From Acetobacter farinalis (GTDB lineage Bacteria > Pseudomonadota > Alphaproteobacteria > Acetobacterales > Acetobacteraceae), in NCBI RefSeq assembly GCF_026240015.1, contig NZ_JAPIUX010000002.1:186001-250000 (forward strand): 64,000 nt of DNA. Direction: 5' to 3'. Below the pieces are notes generated by a model. The model was not told where the DNA came from. It did no database searches and worked only from the letters and a program-made list of their open reading frames with translations. Every line of letters begins with the position of its first letter. Positions within the stretch are counted from its first letter, which is position 1. The translations under genes were made by a program, and so were the position numbers. Below, piece after piece: positions 25,841 to 34,222 of the stretch.

Positions 25841-26490
25841 CGCGCGGTGGGCCGGTTCTCGCGGTTGATGGCCCGGCAGCCGCGGGCAAGGGTACGCTGG
25901 CCAAGCGTCTGGCCTCAAGTCTGAACCTGCCCTATCTGGATACCGGCCTGCTCTACCGGGCTGTCGGGCGTCTGGTGCTGGATGCAGGGCAGGACCCGGC
26001 GGCTCCGGCGGAAGACTTCGCCCGCAGGCTCCGCGCGGAGGATACCCAGCGCAAGGGCCTGCGCACGCAGGAGGTGGCGCGTGCAGCCAGTCTGGTGGCG
26101 GCACAGCCTGCGGTGCGCAGCGCACTGGTGGAAACACAGCGGCGCTTTGCGCAGGAGCGCGGCGGGGTTTTGGATGGCCGCGATATCGGCACGGCCATTT
26201 TCCCGGATGCGGACGTCAAGCTGTTTATCACGGCCTCTCCCGCCACGCGGGCGCTGCGCCGCTTCCTGCAGATGGGGGAAGACCCGAAAGCAGAAGGGGC
26301 CGCGGCCCGTCTGGCGGCAATGGAAGCGGACCTGCAGGCGCGTGATGCCGCGGATGCCGGGCGGCAGGCAGCCCCCATGCAGGTGGCGGCTGATGCGGTT
26401 GTGATAGAGACCGACACCCTGAGTGCAGACGCCGTTCTGGCCGAAGCCCTGCGGGTTGTGCGGGAGCGACTCGGCACGCACACGGCCTGA
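25837..26490 (+). CDS. cmk: Cytidylate kinase
   Basis: 217 residues. It phosphorylates CMP and dCMP. The P-loop AVDGPAAAGKGTLAKRLA is at residues 9-26, followed by YLDTGLLYRAVG, the GRDIGTAIFPDADVKLFITASPATRALRR block and a C-terminal VIETDTLSADAVL. It lies between aroA and rpsA, an order shared with E. coli (aroA-cmk-rpsA). TGAGGC/GCCTCA, a short hairpin, starts right at its stop codon. Confidence 0.96.
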   Translation: MTRGGPVLAVDGPAAAGKGTLAKRLASSLNLPYLDTGLLYRAVGRLVLDAGQDPAAPAEDFARRLRAEDTQRKGLRTQEVARAASLVAAQPAVRSALVETQRRFAQERGGVLDGRDIGTAIFPDADVKLFITASPATRALRRFLQMGEDPKAEGAAARLAAMEADLQARDAADAGRQAAPMQVAADAVVIETDTLSADAVLAEALRVVRERLGTHTA

Positions 26491-26771
26491 GGCGCTCGAT
26501 CGGCCTCAGTGAAGTTTGTGCCGAATCAGTCAATTTACCATCACGACTGATCAAATTGTGCCGGATTGTGTTGACAAGCCGCCGGTGGAGGGTGTCTCTG
26601 CCCACAGATACCCGTTGTCTGCAGCGGGTTTCCTTGTTCAGTCAGGGTCACCGGACCTGCACGGGCCATGATGTCCGTTTTTTGTCCGGGGCAAGTCGTG
26701 CTGCTGCTTCAGGTGGTGCGCAGGAATGGTCGGTTCCATTTTCCGGGCCGACGCAGGATTTACAGTTTCAC

Positions 26772-28484
26772 ATGGCTTCAGCCGCAACCCCGGCCACGGA
26801 TCACTTCCGTGGCGAAGATTTTGCTACCCTTCTTGACGAGACCCTCGGTCGCGATACCGGCTTTGACGGGTCCGTGGTGCGCGGGCGCATTGTCCGCCTG
26901 ACCGACGAATTCGCGATTGTCGATGTTGGTCTGAAGAGCGAAGGCCGCGTTTCCCTGCGCGAGTTTGCTCCTCAGGGTGTGTCCCCCGATGTCAAGCCGG
27001 GTGACGTTGTTGAGCTGTATGTTGAACGTTACGAAGATCGTGACGGCAGCATCGTGCTCTCCCGCGAAAAAGCCCGCCGTGAAGAAGCCTGGACGAACCT
27101 TGAAAAAGCGTTCGAAGCAAACCAGCGCGTTAACGGCACCATCTATGGCCGCGTCAAAGGTGGCTTCACGGTTGATCTGGGTGGCGCCATGGCGTTCCTG
27201 CCCGGCAGCCAGGTTGATATCCGCCCCGTGCGTGACGTCAGCCCGCTGATGGGTGTTCCGCAGCCGTTCCAGATCCTGAAAATGGACCGTGCACGTGGCA
27301 ACATCGTTGTCTCCCGTCGTGCCGTTCTGGAAGAAACCCGCGCAGAACAGCGCAGCGAACTGATCCAGGGCCTGACTGAAGGCATGATCCTGGACGGCGT
27401 TGTGAAGAACATCACCGATTACGGTGCGTTCGTTGACCTCGGCGGCGTTGATGGCCTGCTGCATGTGACCGACATCGCATGGAAGCGTATCAACCACCCG
27501 TCCGAAGCTCTGCAGATCGGCCAGCCGGTTCGCGTGCAGGTTATACGCTTCAACTCCGATACGCAGCGCATCTCCCTGGGCATGAAGCAGCTTGAAGCTG
27601 ATCCGTGGGAAAATGTTGCCCTGAAGTACCCGCCGGGTGCGCGTTACACGGGCCGCGTGACCAACATCACCGATTACGGCGCATTTGTTGAGCTGGAGCC
27701 GGGCGTTGAAGGTCTGGTGCACGTTTCCGAAATGTCCTGGACGAAGAAAAACGTCCATCCGGGCAAGATCGTCGCTACGTCTCAGGAAGTCGATGTGATG
27801 GTTCTGGATGTGGACAGCGCGAAGCGCCGCATCTCCCTGGGCCTGAAGCAGGTTCAGCGCAACCCGTGGGAGCAGTTCGCGGAAGAGCACAAGATCGGCT
27901 CGACCGTAGAAGGCGAAATCCGCAACATCACCGAGTTCGGTCTGTTTGTTGGTCTCTCCGCAGACATCGACGGCATGGTTCACATGTCCGACCTGTCATG
28001 GGACGAAACCGGCGAAGAAGCAATGAAGCACTACGAAAAGGGCCAGGTTGTCAAAGCCAAGGTTCTGGACGTGGATGTCGAGAAAGAACGTATCTCTCTC
28101 GGTATCAAGCAGCTTCAGGAAGACCCGGCCGCTGACGTTCTGACGAGCGTTCAGAAAGGTGCCATCGTGACCTGCACCGTCACCGCAGTTCAGTCCAACG
28201 GGATTGAAGTGAAGGTTGACGATGTTCTGACCGGCTTCATCCGCCGTGCGGAACTGGCCCGTGACAAGGCTGAGCAGCGTCCGGAACGCTTTGCGATTGG
28301 TGAACGCGTTGATGCGAAGGTGGTCTCTGTTGACCGTGCCGCTCGCAAGCTCGCGCTGACCATCAAAGGTCGCGAAGTTGAAGAAGACAAGCAGGCTATC
28401 AACGAATACGGCTCATCCGACAGCGGTGCGTCTCTCGGTGATATTCTGGGTGCGGCCATTCGTCGTCGTAACACGGATAGCTGA
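26772..28484 (+). CDS. rpsA: 30S ribosomal protein S1
   Basis: 570 residues with six S1/OB repeats, beginning near residues 35, 120, 207, 292, 379 and 466 (GSVVRGRIVRLTDEFAIVDVG, VNGTIYGRVKGGFTVDLGG, GMILDGVVKNITDYGAFVDLG, GARYTGRVTNITDYGAFVELE, GSTVEGEIRNITEFGLFVGLS, GAIVTCTVTAVQSNGIEVKV). S1 helps recruit mRNAs to the 30S subunit. ATG 26772 gives the family N terminus; the frame is open upstream but not conserved in character. Codon use looks shifted toward C-ending and GTT/GCT codons, consistent with high expression. The 281-base leader may carry autoregulatory structure. Confidence 0.97.
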   Translation: MASAATPATDHFRGEDFATLLDETLGRDTGFDGSVVRGRIVRLTDEFAIVDVGLKSEGRVSLREFAPQGVSPDVKPGDVVELYVERYEDRDGSIVLSREKARREEAWTNLEKAFEANQRVNGTIYGRVKGGFTVDLGGAMAFLPGSQVDIRPVRDVSPLMGVPQPFQILKMDRARGNIVVSRRAVLEETRAEQRSELIQGLTEGMILDGVVKNITDYGAFVDLGGVDGLLHVTDIAWKRINHPSEALQIGQPVRVQVIRFNSDTQRISLGMKQLEADPWENVALKYPPGARYTGRVTNITDYGAFVELEPGVEGLVHVSEMSWTKKNVHPGKIVATSQEVDVMVLDVDSAKRRISLGLKQVQRNPWEQFAEEHKIGSTVEGEIRNITEFGLFVGLSADIDGMVHMSDLSWDETGEEAMKHYEKGQVVKAKVLDVDVEKERISLGIKQLQEDPAADVLTSVQKGAIVTCTVTAVQSNGIEVKVDDVLTGFIRRAELARDKAEQRPERFAIGERVDAKVVSVDRAARKLALTIKGREVEEDKQAINEYGSSDSGASLGDILGAAIRRRNTDS

Positions 28485-28557
28485 GATACACGGTTCTGAA
28501 GGTGGAGTGCCCTCCGGGGTGCCCCCTCTTCAGGGACAGTGTCAAAGCAAGCCTCTT

Positions 28558-28591
28558 AAAAGGCGGTGCCGGAAACGGCGCCGCCTTTTTT
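28558..28591 (+). terminator. rpsA intrinsic terminator
   Basis: AAAAGGCGG (28558-28566) pairs with CCGCCTTTT (28581-28589), with an inner GCCG/CGGC stem closed by a GAAA tetraloop. It is followed by T6. Confidence 0.93.
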
Positions 28592-28714
28592 GTGTCAGCT
28601 GCCCCCTGCCCCCTGCCCTCCTGCGGGTTTGTGATTTGGGAGGTGGCTGCGGGGGTTGCCCGGCGGGAGCGTGCATGAGAGCCTTGGGCAGGCTCAGGCA
28701 GGAGTGAAGTTTTC

Positions 28715-30010
28715 ATGGCATTGCGTCCGTCCTTGTTTCGTCCGCCCATGCTTTCCCCTTTGCCAGCGGATACAGGGCGCAGGCGGCTGCTCAGAGCGGC
28801 TGTTCTGGGGGCTGGGGTCCTCCCTGTCGCGGCGGCCTTTCCCGCGCGTGCTTCTGCGGAGGCGTTGCGGACGCGACAGGCCGGATCTCGCGGCGCACCC
28901 ACAACCGGCGTAAATGGGGATCAGGGATACGAGTCCGCCGGGTCTTTTGAAATTGTTGCGGATTTTTATGGCCCCGGTCCGTCCGGTGTGGTGGTGACGG
29001 ATGCAGGGCGCATTTTTGTGGGCTTTCCCCGCCATGCGGTGAACCATAAGGGCGCAACGCTGGGGGAGTTGAGGCAGGGGAAGGTTGTGCCCTGGCCGAA
29101 TGCGGGCCTCAGCCTGCCCTCCTCCGCTGCACCGGCGGACAGGCTGATGTCTATCCATGGTATGACGATGGATACGCAAGGCCGCATCTGGGCTGTTGAT
29201 GATGGCAAGCTGGCAGGCCAGCCTCTCCAGCCCGGTGCGGCGAAACTGGTTTGTTTTGACCCTGAAACCGGGCATCTCCTGCACAGGATTATACTGGCTG
29301 CCCCGGCCCTTCTGCCCGACAGCCACATGAATGACCTGCGTGTGGACCTGACCCACGGGCAGGCGGGCACGGTTTATGTGACAGATAGCTCGTTCGGGCA
29401 CAGCCCGGCGCTGGTTGTGGTGGATATTGCCACGGGGCGGCAGCGGCGTGTGCTGGGCACCCACCCTTCCACACAGGCAGAGCCGGGCTTTATGGCGATG
29501 GTGGAAGGGGTGCCTCTGGTTTACACCCCGGGAAAACCCCCGCGGTTTGTGGTGGGCGGCGCAGATGGCATTACCCTGAGTGCCGGGAGTGAGCGCCTTT
29601 TTTATGCGCCCCTGACCAGCCGAAGGCTGTATAGCCTGCCCACCGCCCTTCTTGCGGACCCCACCGTGAGTGAGGCCGCTTTGGCGGCTGCTGTGCGCGA
29701 TGAAGGGGAGAAGGGCACGGCGGATGGTCTGGCGACAGACGCGCAAGGACGAATTTACATCACGAACTTTGAGCATGATTGCATTTTACGGCGTAATACC
29801 GATGGCACGTTTGACCTGATGGTGCATGATCCGCGCATTCTCTCACCAGACGGTATTTTTTGCACAAAAACACATGTTTATTGCACGTTGGGGCAGTGGA
29901 ACCGTCTGGCGGGCTTCAATGGCGGGCAGGACAAGCGGAAACCGCCCTATCACCTGATCCGTTTCCCCATTGATCCGGTTGTAGCGTATGATGCGGAAGA
30001 AAAACTCTGA
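28715..30010 (+). CDS. Tat-exported major-royal-jelly/yellow-family beta-propeller protein
   Basis: 431 residues. DTGRRRLLRAAVLGAGVLPVAAA near residues 19-40 is a twin-arginine-type signal. The mature part looks like a six-bladed propeller of the MRJP/yellow family: FVGFPRH, MTMDTQGRIWAVDDGK, CFDPETGHLLHRI, MNDLRVDLTHGQAGTVYVTDSS, LATDAQGRIYITNFEHDCILR, and a terminal DGIFCTKTHVYCTLGQWNRL. Bacterial members are periplasmic and of unknown function; some resemble gluconolactonase/SMP-30 enzymes. In an acetic acid bacterium a periplasmic sugar-lactone role is conceivable but unproven. ATG 28715 has GGAG about 10 bases upstream. It is monocistronic. Confidence 0.82.
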   Translation: MALRPSLFRPPMLSPLPADTGRRRLLRAAVLGAGVLPVAAAFPARASAEALRTRQAGSRGAPTTGVNGDQGYESAGSFEIVADFYGPGPSGVVVTDAGRIFVGFPRHAVNHKGATLGELRQGKVVPWPNAGLSLPSSAAPADRLMSIHGMTMDTQGRIWAVDDGKLAGQPLQPGAAKLVCFDPETGHLLHRIILAAPALLPDSHMNDLRVDLTHGQAGTVYVTDSSFGHSPALVVVDIATGRQRRVLGTHPSTQAEPGFMAMVEGVPLVYTPGKPPRFVVGGADGITLSAGSERLFYAPLTSRRLYSLPTALLADPTVSEAALAAAVRDEGEKGTADGLATDAQGRIYITNFEHDCILRRNTDGTFDLMVHDPRILSPDGIFCTKTHVYCTLGQWNRLAGFNGGQDKRKPPYHLIRFPIDPVVAYDAEEKL

Positions 30011-30206
30011 TACTTTTTTGAAAATATAAGAAATTTCCGTTTCCATTGAGGTTTCTGGGTGCCGGGAAAGTTCTGGCTGGAATGTTCTGAAAATCGCACC
30101 AATAAAGGTGGTGGAAGAATGGAGTTTTTCGGAAAACTTATTTTATAATAAATGAATTTCTATAAAATACTTTTCAATGTTCTGCTTTGAGGGTTCCTGA
30201 TGTTGT

Positions 30207-30225
30207 CGCCCGGACTTACCGGGCG
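30207..30225. terminator. Hairpin at the mtnK stop codon
   Basis: CGCCCGG (30207-30213) pairs with CCGGGCG (30219-30225) around ACTTA; the mtnK stop lies in the loop. No U tract on either strand. The surrounding 30011-30215 stretch is AT-rich, contains no reading frame I trust, and separates two convergent genes. Confidence 0.45.
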
Positions 30226-31457
30226 GACATGTTCTGCTGAAGGAGCTCCAGAAAATCTGCCAGAGATTTAAGGGGCTTTTTTTGTTCAAGGCAGTCTTTT
30301 GCGAAGAGCAGCGCTGCTTTTTGCCGCTCCATACGGGTTGAGGGGTCTGCAAGAATGGTAAAGTCAGCAACATGCGCGTAGCCAATGATACGGCGAATAA
30401 TCTCCGTGGCGCAAAATCCGCACATATCATGGAAAATTTCATTCATAAAAAGAGATTTTTCAAAATTCTGTGTCGATTTATCTGTTGTCGCGTAATAAAG
30501 TTCTGAGCGGTCCTGGGCAGTTTCCCTGTTTTGCCACAGGGAGAGAAACTGTTTTTTAAATGTGGTCCAGAATGTCTGGATCATATCCAGATGCACGCTT
30601 TGTGCCGCGCGGTCGGGTGTTGCGAAAAAATTCAGGATCAGATTGCCAATAAACAGACCGGCATCAAACCCGATCGGGCCAAAGGTGGCAAATTCACCAT
30701 CAATAATCCGGGTGTCAGCGCCTGTAGTCATGACCGAGCCGGTGTGAAGGTCACCATGCAGCAGGGCTTGCGGGGTTGATAAAAAGCGCAGGCGGAGGCT
30801 GTCGATACGCGCCTGCACGGCGGCACTCGCACGCAGGGCGGCCACAATGGAGGTCAGGTGCGGGTCTGCCCAGTGGTTGCGCGGGTGGTCATGATACGGG
30901 TCTGTCAGGACGAGATCGACCGTAATGCGGGTGAGTGTCTGGTTGCGGGCAAAGCAGATCCGCCGGTTCATCACCGTTTCAAACGGCTCTGCCAGCAGGG
31001 ATGTGGCAAAGGTGCTGCGGGCCACGAATTCACCCACGTGAGCGGCAACGGACGGGTAAAAGGTTCCGGCCATCAGGGCTGTGCGTAAAACAGTATGCTC
31101 TGAAAGGGCGGGAACAATCAGGATGAACTGATGCGGGTCAAAATGCAGGCATTCGGTTGTCAGGTCCGGCACATGCGGGAAGATGGCGCGCAGGTAGGCC
31201 GCTTCAAAAAACGTGCGGTCCAGCGGCATTTTCCATGAAGGGTCAACCCGCACATGTGGCAGCGCCTGCTTCAGGCACACACCGCCGTGTGGGCCATGCG
31301 CCAGAAAAACCATGTTGAGGTTACCATCACTGACTTCCCGCACCTGCCATGCCTCTGGCGTGCCGCCCAGCCGGGCCGCAATGGCCGGGAGAGACGCAAG
31401 AAATGTCCGGACGCCTTCAAGGTCCAGCGTGGTGTACGGAGAAGGAAGCATCGTCAT
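30216..31457 (-). CDS. mtnK: 5-methylthioribose kinase
   Basis: 413 residues of the protein-kinase-like (choline kinase/APH) fold. It phosphorylates 5-methylthioribose, a step of methionine salvage. Markers are VREVSDGNLNMVFLAHG with SGVCLKQALPHVR-type lysine (VCLKQALP), catalytic loop LLHGDLHTGSVMTT, and metal/nucleotide loop RIIDGEFATFGPIGFDAGLFIGNLILNFF, all diagnostic of MtnK. It has no mtnA or other salvage gene beside it. It follows rdgB by 103 bases containing a 9-pair hairpin, so it may have its own promoter. Base composition looks slightly more AT-rich than neighbours. Confidence 0.92.
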   Translation of the reverse strand: MTMLPSPYTTLDLEGVRTFLASLPAIAARLGGTPEAWQVREVSDGNLNMVFLAHGPHGGVCLKQALPHVRVDPSWKMPLDRTFFEAAYLRAIFPHVPDLTTECLHFDPHQFILIVPALSEHTVLRTALMAGTFYPSVAAHVGEFVARSTFATSLLAEPFETVMNRRICFARNQTLTRITVDLVLTDPYHDHPRNHWADPHLTSIVAALRASAAVQARIDSLRLRFLSTPQALLHGDLHTGSVMTTGADTRIIDGEFATFGPIGFDAGLFIGNLILNFFATPDRAAQSVHLDMIQTFWTTFKKQFLSLWQNRETAQDRSELYYATTDKSTQNFEKSLFMNEIFHDMCGFCATEIIRRIIGYAHVADFTILADPSTRMERQKAALLFAKDCLEQKKPLKSLADFLELLQQNMSAR

Positions 31458-31527
31458 GGTGAGTCTGTTTTCCGGGTTCTGTCATGCTGCGCAGTGGAAG
31501 GCTGGGTGCGCAGGAAGGGAAGCGGTC

Positions 31528-31550
31528 AGACGGAGCGCAAGGCTCCGTCT
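31528..31550. terminator. Nine-pair hairpin between rdgB and mtnK
   Basis: AGACGGAGC (31528-31536) pairs with GCTCCGTCT (31542-31550) around GCAAG. It lies just after the rdgB stop on the minus strand. No U tract follows on that strand, so it may be a Rho-dependent or processing element rather than a classic terminator. Confidence 0.45.
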
Positions 31551-31560
31551 TTGAAACAGT

Positions 31561-32160
31561 TTAGTCCAGACAAACTTTTTTGAAAGCGTCAAACGCACGG
31601 GCACGGTGGCTGATAGCGTTTTTTTCAGCCTCCTCCATTTCCGCAAAGGTGCGGGTTTCTCCCGTGGGGGTGAAGATCGGGTCATAGCCATGGCCTTTAT
31701 CGCCTCGCGGCGGCCAGGTGATGCTGCCATCCACGCGGCCTTCAAAGCTGCGGGTGGTACCATCCGGCCAGGCAAGGCACAGCACACAGATAAACCAGGC
31801 ATCGCGCTCGTCCTGCCCGATCCCCTCTTCAATACGGGCCATGGCGGCCGGGAAATCCTTGTCCGGCCCGGCCCAGCGGGCGGAATAGATGCCCGGAGCC
31901 CCGCCAAGTGCGCTCACACACAGGCCGGAATCATCCGCCAGCGCCGGCAGGCCGGTGGCTTTGGCCGCAGCCAGAGCCTTCAGGGCCGCATTTCCGGCAA
32001 ACGTGGTGGCTGTTTCTTCCGGTTCCGGCAGGTTGAGGTCTCCCGCAGAAAGCACGGTTACCCCAAAATCCGCCAGCAATGTGGAAAATTCCGCCAGCTT
32101 GCCTGCATTATGGCTGGCCAGAACCAGTTTGGTGCCAGCCTCCAGTTTGCCGTGGGTCAT
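31561..32160 (-). CDS. rdgB: XTP/dITP pyrophosphatase (HAM1/RdgB family)
   Basis: 199 residues. It hydrolyses non-canonical purine triphosphates (XTP, ITP, dITP) to monophosphates, protecting DNA. Marks are LVLASHNAGKLAEF at the N terminus, LADDSGLCVSALGGAPGIYSARWAG, PRGDKGHGYDPIFTP and the final ISHRARAFDAFKK. ATG 32160 follows the rph stop by one base, so the two are translationally linked. The rph-rdgB pairing is common in proteobacteria. Confidence 0.95.
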   Translation of the reverse strand: MTHGKLEAGTKLVLASHNAGKLAEFSTLLADFGVTVLSAGDLNLPEPEETATTFAGNAALKALAAAKATGLPALADDSGLCVSALGGAPGIYSARWAGPDKDFPAAMARIEEGIGQDERDAWFICVLCLAWPDGTTRSFEGRVDGSITWPPRGDKGHGYDPIFTPTGETRTFAEMEEAEKNAISHRARAFDAFKKVCLD

Positions 32161-32161
32161 T

Positions 32162-32890
32162 TCAGCGATTCTCCGCCGCGTCCACAGCCAGTGTCTGGGC
32201 ATCAAACAGGACGGACACGCCGCTGCGGGCCAGAGCGAACATCTCGTTGAACGCATCTTCCGTGAAGGGGGCGTCTTCCGCCGTGCCCTGAATTTCCACG
32301 ATGCGGCGGTCGGCTGTCAGCACGAAATTGGTGTCGGCAGCGGCGGCGCTGTCTTCTTCATAGTCCAGATCCAGTACCGGGCCAACTTTGGTCAGGCCGC
32401 AGGACACGGCGGCAACCTGCCCGCGCAGCGGCATGTGGCTCAGCACGTTTTTCGCAACAAGCTGGCCAAGGGCCAGACGCAGCGCGACCCACGCGCCGGT
32501 AATGGAGGCGCAGCGCGTGCCGCCATCTGCGTTCAGAACGTCACAATCCAGCGTGATGCTCATTTCCCCAAGCGCGGCCAGATCCACCACGGAGCGCAGG
32601 GAGCGGCCAATAAGGCGCTGGATTTCCTGCGTGCGGCCAGACTGCTTGCCTTTGGCGGCTTCACGGTTGCCACGGGTGTGGGTGGCGCGGGGCAGCATGC
32701 CGTATTCCGCGGTCACCCAGCCGGTGCCCTTGCCGCGCAGGAAGGGCGGCACCCGGCTTTCAACGCTGGCCACGCAGAGAACTTCAGTCCCCCCCACACG
32801 GATGAGCGCTGAGCCTTCAGCGTGCCGGGCAAAGCCGGTTTCAATGGTGACGGGGCGCATCTGGTTGGGCTGGCGGCCGGACGGGCGCAT
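32162..32890 (-). CDS. rph: Ribonuclease PH
   Basis: 242 residues. Phosphorolytic 3'-5' exonuclease that trims tRNA 3' ends. Family blocks: RPSGRQPNQMRPVTIETGFARHAEGSALIRVGGTEVLC, VTAEYGMLPRATHTRGNREA, IGRSLRSVVDL, TLDCDVLNADGGTRCASITGA and LDLDYEEDSAAAADTNFVL. ATG 32890 has AAGGAG about 7 bases upstream and gives the standard MRPSGR start. Divergent from hrcA with about 180 bases between the starts. Confidence 0.96.
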   Translation of the reverse strand: MRPSGRQPNQMRPVTIETGFARHAEGSALIRVGGTEVLCVASVESRVPPFLRGKGTGWVTAEYGMLPRATHTRGNREAAKGKQSGRTQEIQRLIGRSLRSVVDLAALGEMSITLDCDVLNADGGTRCASITGAWVALRLALGQLVAKNVLSHMPLRGQVAAVSCGLTKVGPVLDLDYEEDSAAAADTNFVLTADRRIVEIQGTAEDAPFTEDAFNEMFALARSGVSVLFDAQTLAVDAAENR

Positions 32891-33072
32891 GAGGGAACTC
32901 CTTGAATAAAAGTGTTCTCTGCACATAAAGCGGTTTTGCCGGGAGCGAAACCGCTCACCCGCACGGGAGCATGCGCCAGCGGGCAGGCGGGTGTATGGTT
33001 TTTCTTGTCAGCCGGGGTTTGGATGCGCAGAAGCTGGAGAGGCTCTGTTGAGATGGAAGAGGCCTGATACTC

Positions 33073-34149
33073 ATGAAACACGGTCTGCTGCCTGCGAAAC
33101 CCGTTCTGCCCCCGGCACTGGATGCCCGGTCCGCCACGATTCTGCGTGAAATTGTGGAGGAATATGTGGCCAGCGGTGAGCCCGTGGGGTCCCGCACGCT
33201 CTCCCGCAGGCTGGGAGTGCCGCTCTCTCCGGCCACCATTCGCAACGTTATGGCCTCTCTTACGGAAGCAGGGTTGCTGTTCTCGCCCCATACCTCCGCC
33301 GGGCGCCTGCCGACAGAAGCGGGATTACGCCTGTTTGTTGATGGTCTTTTGCAGTTTGGCGGCCTTGCGGAAGAGGAGCGTCTGGCCATCGGGCAGTCTC
33401 TGGAGGCGCGGGGGCGCTCCTTGCAGGACACGCTGACAGAAGCATCCAGCCTGCTGTCCGGCATGTCCGGCGCGGCGGGGCTGGTGGTGGCACCGAAAGG
33501 GGAGGGGGGTGTCAAGCATATCGAGTTCGTGGCTCTCGGCGGGAACCGTGCGCTGGTGGTGCTGGTCGGGACGGACGGGCATGTGGAAAACCGGGTGATT
33601 GAAACCCCTGCCGGGATGCCGCCCTCCGCTCTGGTGGAAGCCGCGAATTATCTGAACACCCACACGATGGGGGCAACCCTGCCGGATCTGCGTGACCGGG
33701 TAGGGGCTGATATCGCGGAAAACCGCAATGCGCTGGATGCGCTGACAGCAGAAGTGGTGGCCAGCGGTCTGGCAATCTGGGGCGGCGGCGGAGAGGGAGG
33801 CGGCACCCTGATCATTCGCGGGCAGGGCAACCTTTTGACCGATGTGGACGGAGAGCAACGCCTGCTGGCCATTCAGGCTCTGTTTGACCGGCTGGAGCGG
33901 CAGGAAACCCTGTTGCGACTGCTGGAGCTGGCGGAACATTCAGAAGGGGTTCGCATTTTTATTGGCGCGGAAAGCGGCCTGTTCGGGGGGACGGGAATGT
34001 CCATGGTGGTGGCCCCCGCCCGGAACGAGGCGAACAGGATTGTGGGGGCCATTGGCGTGATTGGCCCGACACGAATCAATTACGGGCGGATCATTCCGGT
34101 GGTGGATTACACAGCCCGGTTTCTGGGCGAATTGCTGGGGCAGGGGTAA
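33073..34149 (+). CDS. hrcA: Heat-inducible transcription repressor HrcA
   Basis: 358 residues. HrcA represses groESL/dnaK-type genes by binding CIRCE elements. The winged-helix N terminus is seen in LDARSATILREIVEEYVASGEPVGSRTLSRRLGVPLSPATIRNVMASLTEAGLLFSPHTSAGRLPTEAGLRLFVDGLL (given for position: residues about 16-94), followed by the GAF-like domain with GHVENRVIETP and VRIFIGAESGLFGGTGMSMV. Normal length. It stands alone: grpE does not follow and no CIRCE repeat (TTAGCACTC-N9-GAGTGCTAA) is visible upstream, so it does not seem to repress itself through that element. Confidence 0.95.
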   Translation: MKHGLLPAKPVLPPALDARSATILREIVEEYVASGEPVGSRTLSRRLGVPLSPATIRNVMASLTEAGLLFSPHTSAGRLPTEAGLRLFVDGLLQFGGLAEEERLAIGQSLEARGRSLQDTLTEASSLLSGMSGAAGLVVAPKGEGGVKHIEFVALGGNRALVVLVGTDGHVENRVIETPAGMPPSALVEAANYLNTHTMGATLPDLRDRVGADIAENRNALDALTAEVVASGLAIWGGGGEGGGTLIIRGQGNLLTDVDGEQRLLAIQALFDRLERQETLLRLLELAEHSEGVRIFIGAESGLFGGTGMSMVVAPARNEANRIVGAIGVIGPTRINYGRIIPVVDYTARFLGELLGQG

Positions 34150-34222
34150 AATTCGCCATGATGTGGACAGGAAGAACGACGATACTGAAGACGGCAGCGC
34201 ATGAGAATGGTAAAGGACCAGC

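Noticed and set aside
26571..26576. TTGACA as an rpsA promoter
   Set aside because: The following 16-18 bases lead to a GC-rich stretch with no -10-like hexamer.
33000..33072. CIRCE element at hrcA
   Set aside because: Looked for TTAGCACTC and GAGTGCTAA half-sites; none found.
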